Source: an uncultured Aquimarina sp.
GTDB lineage: Bacteria; Bacteroidota; Bacteroidia; Flavobacteriales; Flavobacteriaceae
DNA: 64,000 nucleotides
Assembly (NCBI GenBank): GCA_947496705.1
Contig: CANMDW010000012.1
Coordinates: forward strand, 62,001-126,000
Direction of reading: 5' to 3'
Shown here: positions 62,654-64,000 of the stretch, piece by piece
Layout of the letters: every line of letters starts with the position of its first letter
Position numbering within the stretch: the stretch's first letter is position 1
The notes under the pieces: model-generated
Databases searched by the model: none
What the model was told of the DNA's origin: nothing
Seen by the model: the letters and a program-made list of their open reading frames with translations, nothing else
Translations under genes and position numbers: made by a program

Positions 62654-64000
62654 CTAAAATTCTTTCCCCTCTTCTAATACAATTTCTTGCGAAAGTGTAT
62701 CAATCTGAAGCGTAAATGCTCCTTTTTCGGTGACGCGTTTCCCCTGAGCATTGATGAAAGAAAGATCTTTGGGAGCAATTGTAAAGGTCATAGTTTGTTG
62801 CTCATCCGGCTGTAATGATATTTTTTGAAAGCCTTTCAGCCTTTTATTATCCGGGGTTACTGATGCATATTGATCAGATACATACAAGTGAACCACTTCG
62901 GCTCCTACCCGATTACCCGTATTTTTTAGTACAACACTTACGGTGATGGGCTCATCGGGCTGATAACGGGTTTTATCTGTTTTTAGATTTGTATAGGCAA
63001 AGGTGGTATAGCTCAGGCCATGGCCAAAAGGATATTGTATAGCAAAATCAGACTCATAATCATATACACCTTCCATTTTGATTTGGTTTTCTGAGGGTTT
63101 ATGGTCATAGGTGAGTAGGGTATTGGGGTATAAGGGATAGGTATAAGGCAATTTTCCCGAAGGATTTTGGTCTCCCCATACAATATCGGCCAGCGCATCG
63201 CCTCCGTAATTACCGGGCAGGTAGATTTGAACAATGGCCTTTACCAGTGGTTCTATCTCTCGAATGAGGCGAGGCCGCCCTTCGTTAAGTACCAGGATGA
63301 TGGGTTTACCGGTTTCGGCCAGGGCCTTGGTGAGTGCAATCTGGTGGGATGACAGTGACAGGTCGTGCAGGTCACCAGGTTTTTCAGTATACGAGTTTTC
63401 ACCCAGGCACAGAATGATGTATGCTACCTCGGAAGCAGCCTTTACGGCACCATCGATATCGATATTTTGTTCTTCCCAGTATTTCCCTCGATGATTGTAG
63501 GAAACGCCTTCGTGAAAAACTACTTGCTTTTCACCTGTTTTGCGGGTAACGGCTTCTAAAATAGTATGGTATTCCTGCGCAAATTCTGCTACCTTTTCCC
63601 CCTGCCAGGAGTAGGACCACCCGCCATTGAGTGTGCGCATCGAATGGCTGTTGGGACCCGCAACCAATACTTTGGCAGTTTTGGGTAGTGGCAATACAGC
63701 ATCCTGGTTTTTTAGTAAGGTGATCGATTCGAGTGCCAGGGTATACGCTGCTTTTTTATGAGCATCACTACCAAAATCAGGATACTCGGTAATGGGGTAA
63801 TGAGTTTGGGTAAAAAGTCCCAGTTTATTTTTTAAGGTTAGGATTCTGTATACGGCATCATCGATCCGTTCTTTGGAAACCTTACCTTCCTGAACCAGTT
63901 CGACCAGGTAGTCGCAAAATGCAAAATTATATGGAATCATCGACATATCGATCCCTGCATTGATGGCCAATTGAACGGCTTCTTTCATATCTCGTGCAAC
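62654..64000 (-). CDS. GH3-family beta-glucosidase (5' part outside window)
   Basis: About 448 C-terminal residues of a GH3 enzyme; the frame continues past the right edge. Visible parts: the end of the (beta/alpha)8 domain (MKEAVQLAINAGIDMSMIP), RILTLKNKLGLFTQ, the alpha/beta sandwich (ALESITLLKNQDAVLPLPKTAKVLVAGPNS, LCLGENSYTEKPGDLHDLSLSSHQ) and the fibronectin-III-like end (VSVVLKNTGNRVGAEVVHLYVSDQYASVTPDNKRLKGFQKI). The nucleophile Asp lies upstream of the window. It cleaves terminal beta-linked glucose or a related sugar; the decayed GH30 next to it suggests a former beta-glucan locus. Confidence 0.93.
   Translation of the reverse strand, partial: VARDMKEAVQLAINAGIDMSMIPYNFAFCDYLVELVQEGKVSKERIDDAVYRILTLKNKLGLFTQTHYPITEYPDFGSDAHKKAAYTLALESITLLKNQDAVLPLPKTAKVLVAGPNSHSMRTLNGGWSYSWQGEKVAEFAQEYHTILEAVTRKTGEKQVVFHEGVSYNHRGKYWEEQNIDIDGAVKAASEVAYIILCLGENSYTEKPGDLHDLSLSSHQIALTKALAETGKPIILVLNEGRPRLIREIEPLVKAIVQIYLPGNYGGDALADIVWGDQNPSGKLPYTYPLYPNTLLTYDHKPSENQIKMEGVYDYESDFAIQYPFGHGLSYTTFAYTNLKTDKTRYQPDEPITVSVVLKNTGNRVGAEVVHLYVSDQYASVTPDNKRLKGFQKISLQPDEQQTMTFTIAPKDLSFINAQGKRVTEKGAFTLQIDTLSQEIVLEEGKEF

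Noticed and set aside
1..64000. tRNA, rRNA or integrase/attachment-site signals
   Set aside because: None could be recognised by eye; a covariance-model search would be needed to exclude a tRNA.

Overview
The window is AT-rich chromosomal DNA from a member of the Bacteroidota, most likely a marine Flavobacteriaceae (Aquimarina-like, but the genus is only a guess). Support comes from a SusC/SusD pair, FecI/FecR with a TonB receptor carrying an STN domain, CRTAC-type FG-GAP/ASPIC lipoproteins, a ribosomal THX protein, '-7' promoter boxes of the TAnnTTTG type and many dispersed palindromic repeats. No rRNA, tRNA, CRISPR array or intact insertion sequence was recognised. Both window edges cut genes (an RluD-type pseudouridine synthase on the left, a GH3 glucosidase on the right).

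Layout. 0-3 kb: housekeeping genes (pseudouridine synthase, cold-shock protein, nudK, yaaA). 3.2-18.6 kb: a carboxylate block with a symporter/histidine-kinase fusion and response regulator, an ArsR-fold regulator, an outer-membrane porin, a complete TRAP transporter whose binding protein has the 2-oxo-acid/lactate-type residues, pyruvate carboxylase and an FMN-dependent alpha-hydroxy-acid (lactate-type) dehydrogenase. These fit uptake and use of lactate or pyruvate. Between pyc and the next gene lies a short orphan gene for a lanthipeptide-like precursor. 19-24 kb: ECF sigma factor, FecR and STN-type TonB receptor. 24-28.6 kb: two SGNH hydrolases and an MBOAT acyltransferase, probably for polysaccharide O-acylation. 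28.6-30.2 kb: repeat-rich DNA ending in a heptanucleotide array in front of a DNA-glycosylase-like gene.

30.2-38.9 kb, minus strand: the full trp operon in the order EGD-(unknown)-C-F-B-(GIY-YIG)-A. It is preceded by a promoter, a 20-residue leader peptide with three consecutive Trp codons and a terminator, which together form a textbook attenuator. Palindromic repeats have entered the operon and are translated inside TrpF (twice) and TrpA, and a 150-bp MITE with 6-bp target duplication sits in frame inside the GIY-YIG gene.

38.9-42.2 kb: YceI, MarR, thioredoxin-like and rhodanese-like proteins. 42.3-56.3 kb: a set that appears to be one LacI-family regulon. A perfect palindrome with core TGTAAACGTTTACA lies in front of a YeiH-type exporter and between a divergent FMN reductase gene and an SsuD-like flavin monooxygenase gene; a 12/14 version lies in front of susC-susD-CRTAC. 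With the lacI-type gene and a sodium:solute symporter, this looks like a SusCD-linked oxidative desulfonation system: import, FMNH2-dependent C-S cleavage, anion export. It is the best candidate for an undescribed system here.

56.6-64 kb: an S9 peptidase, then decaying DNA with remnants of an AraC-type regulator, a sulfatase and a GH30 glucosidase, one intact gene of unknown function, and a GH3 beta-glucosidase running off the end. It reads as an eroded glycan-utilisation locus.
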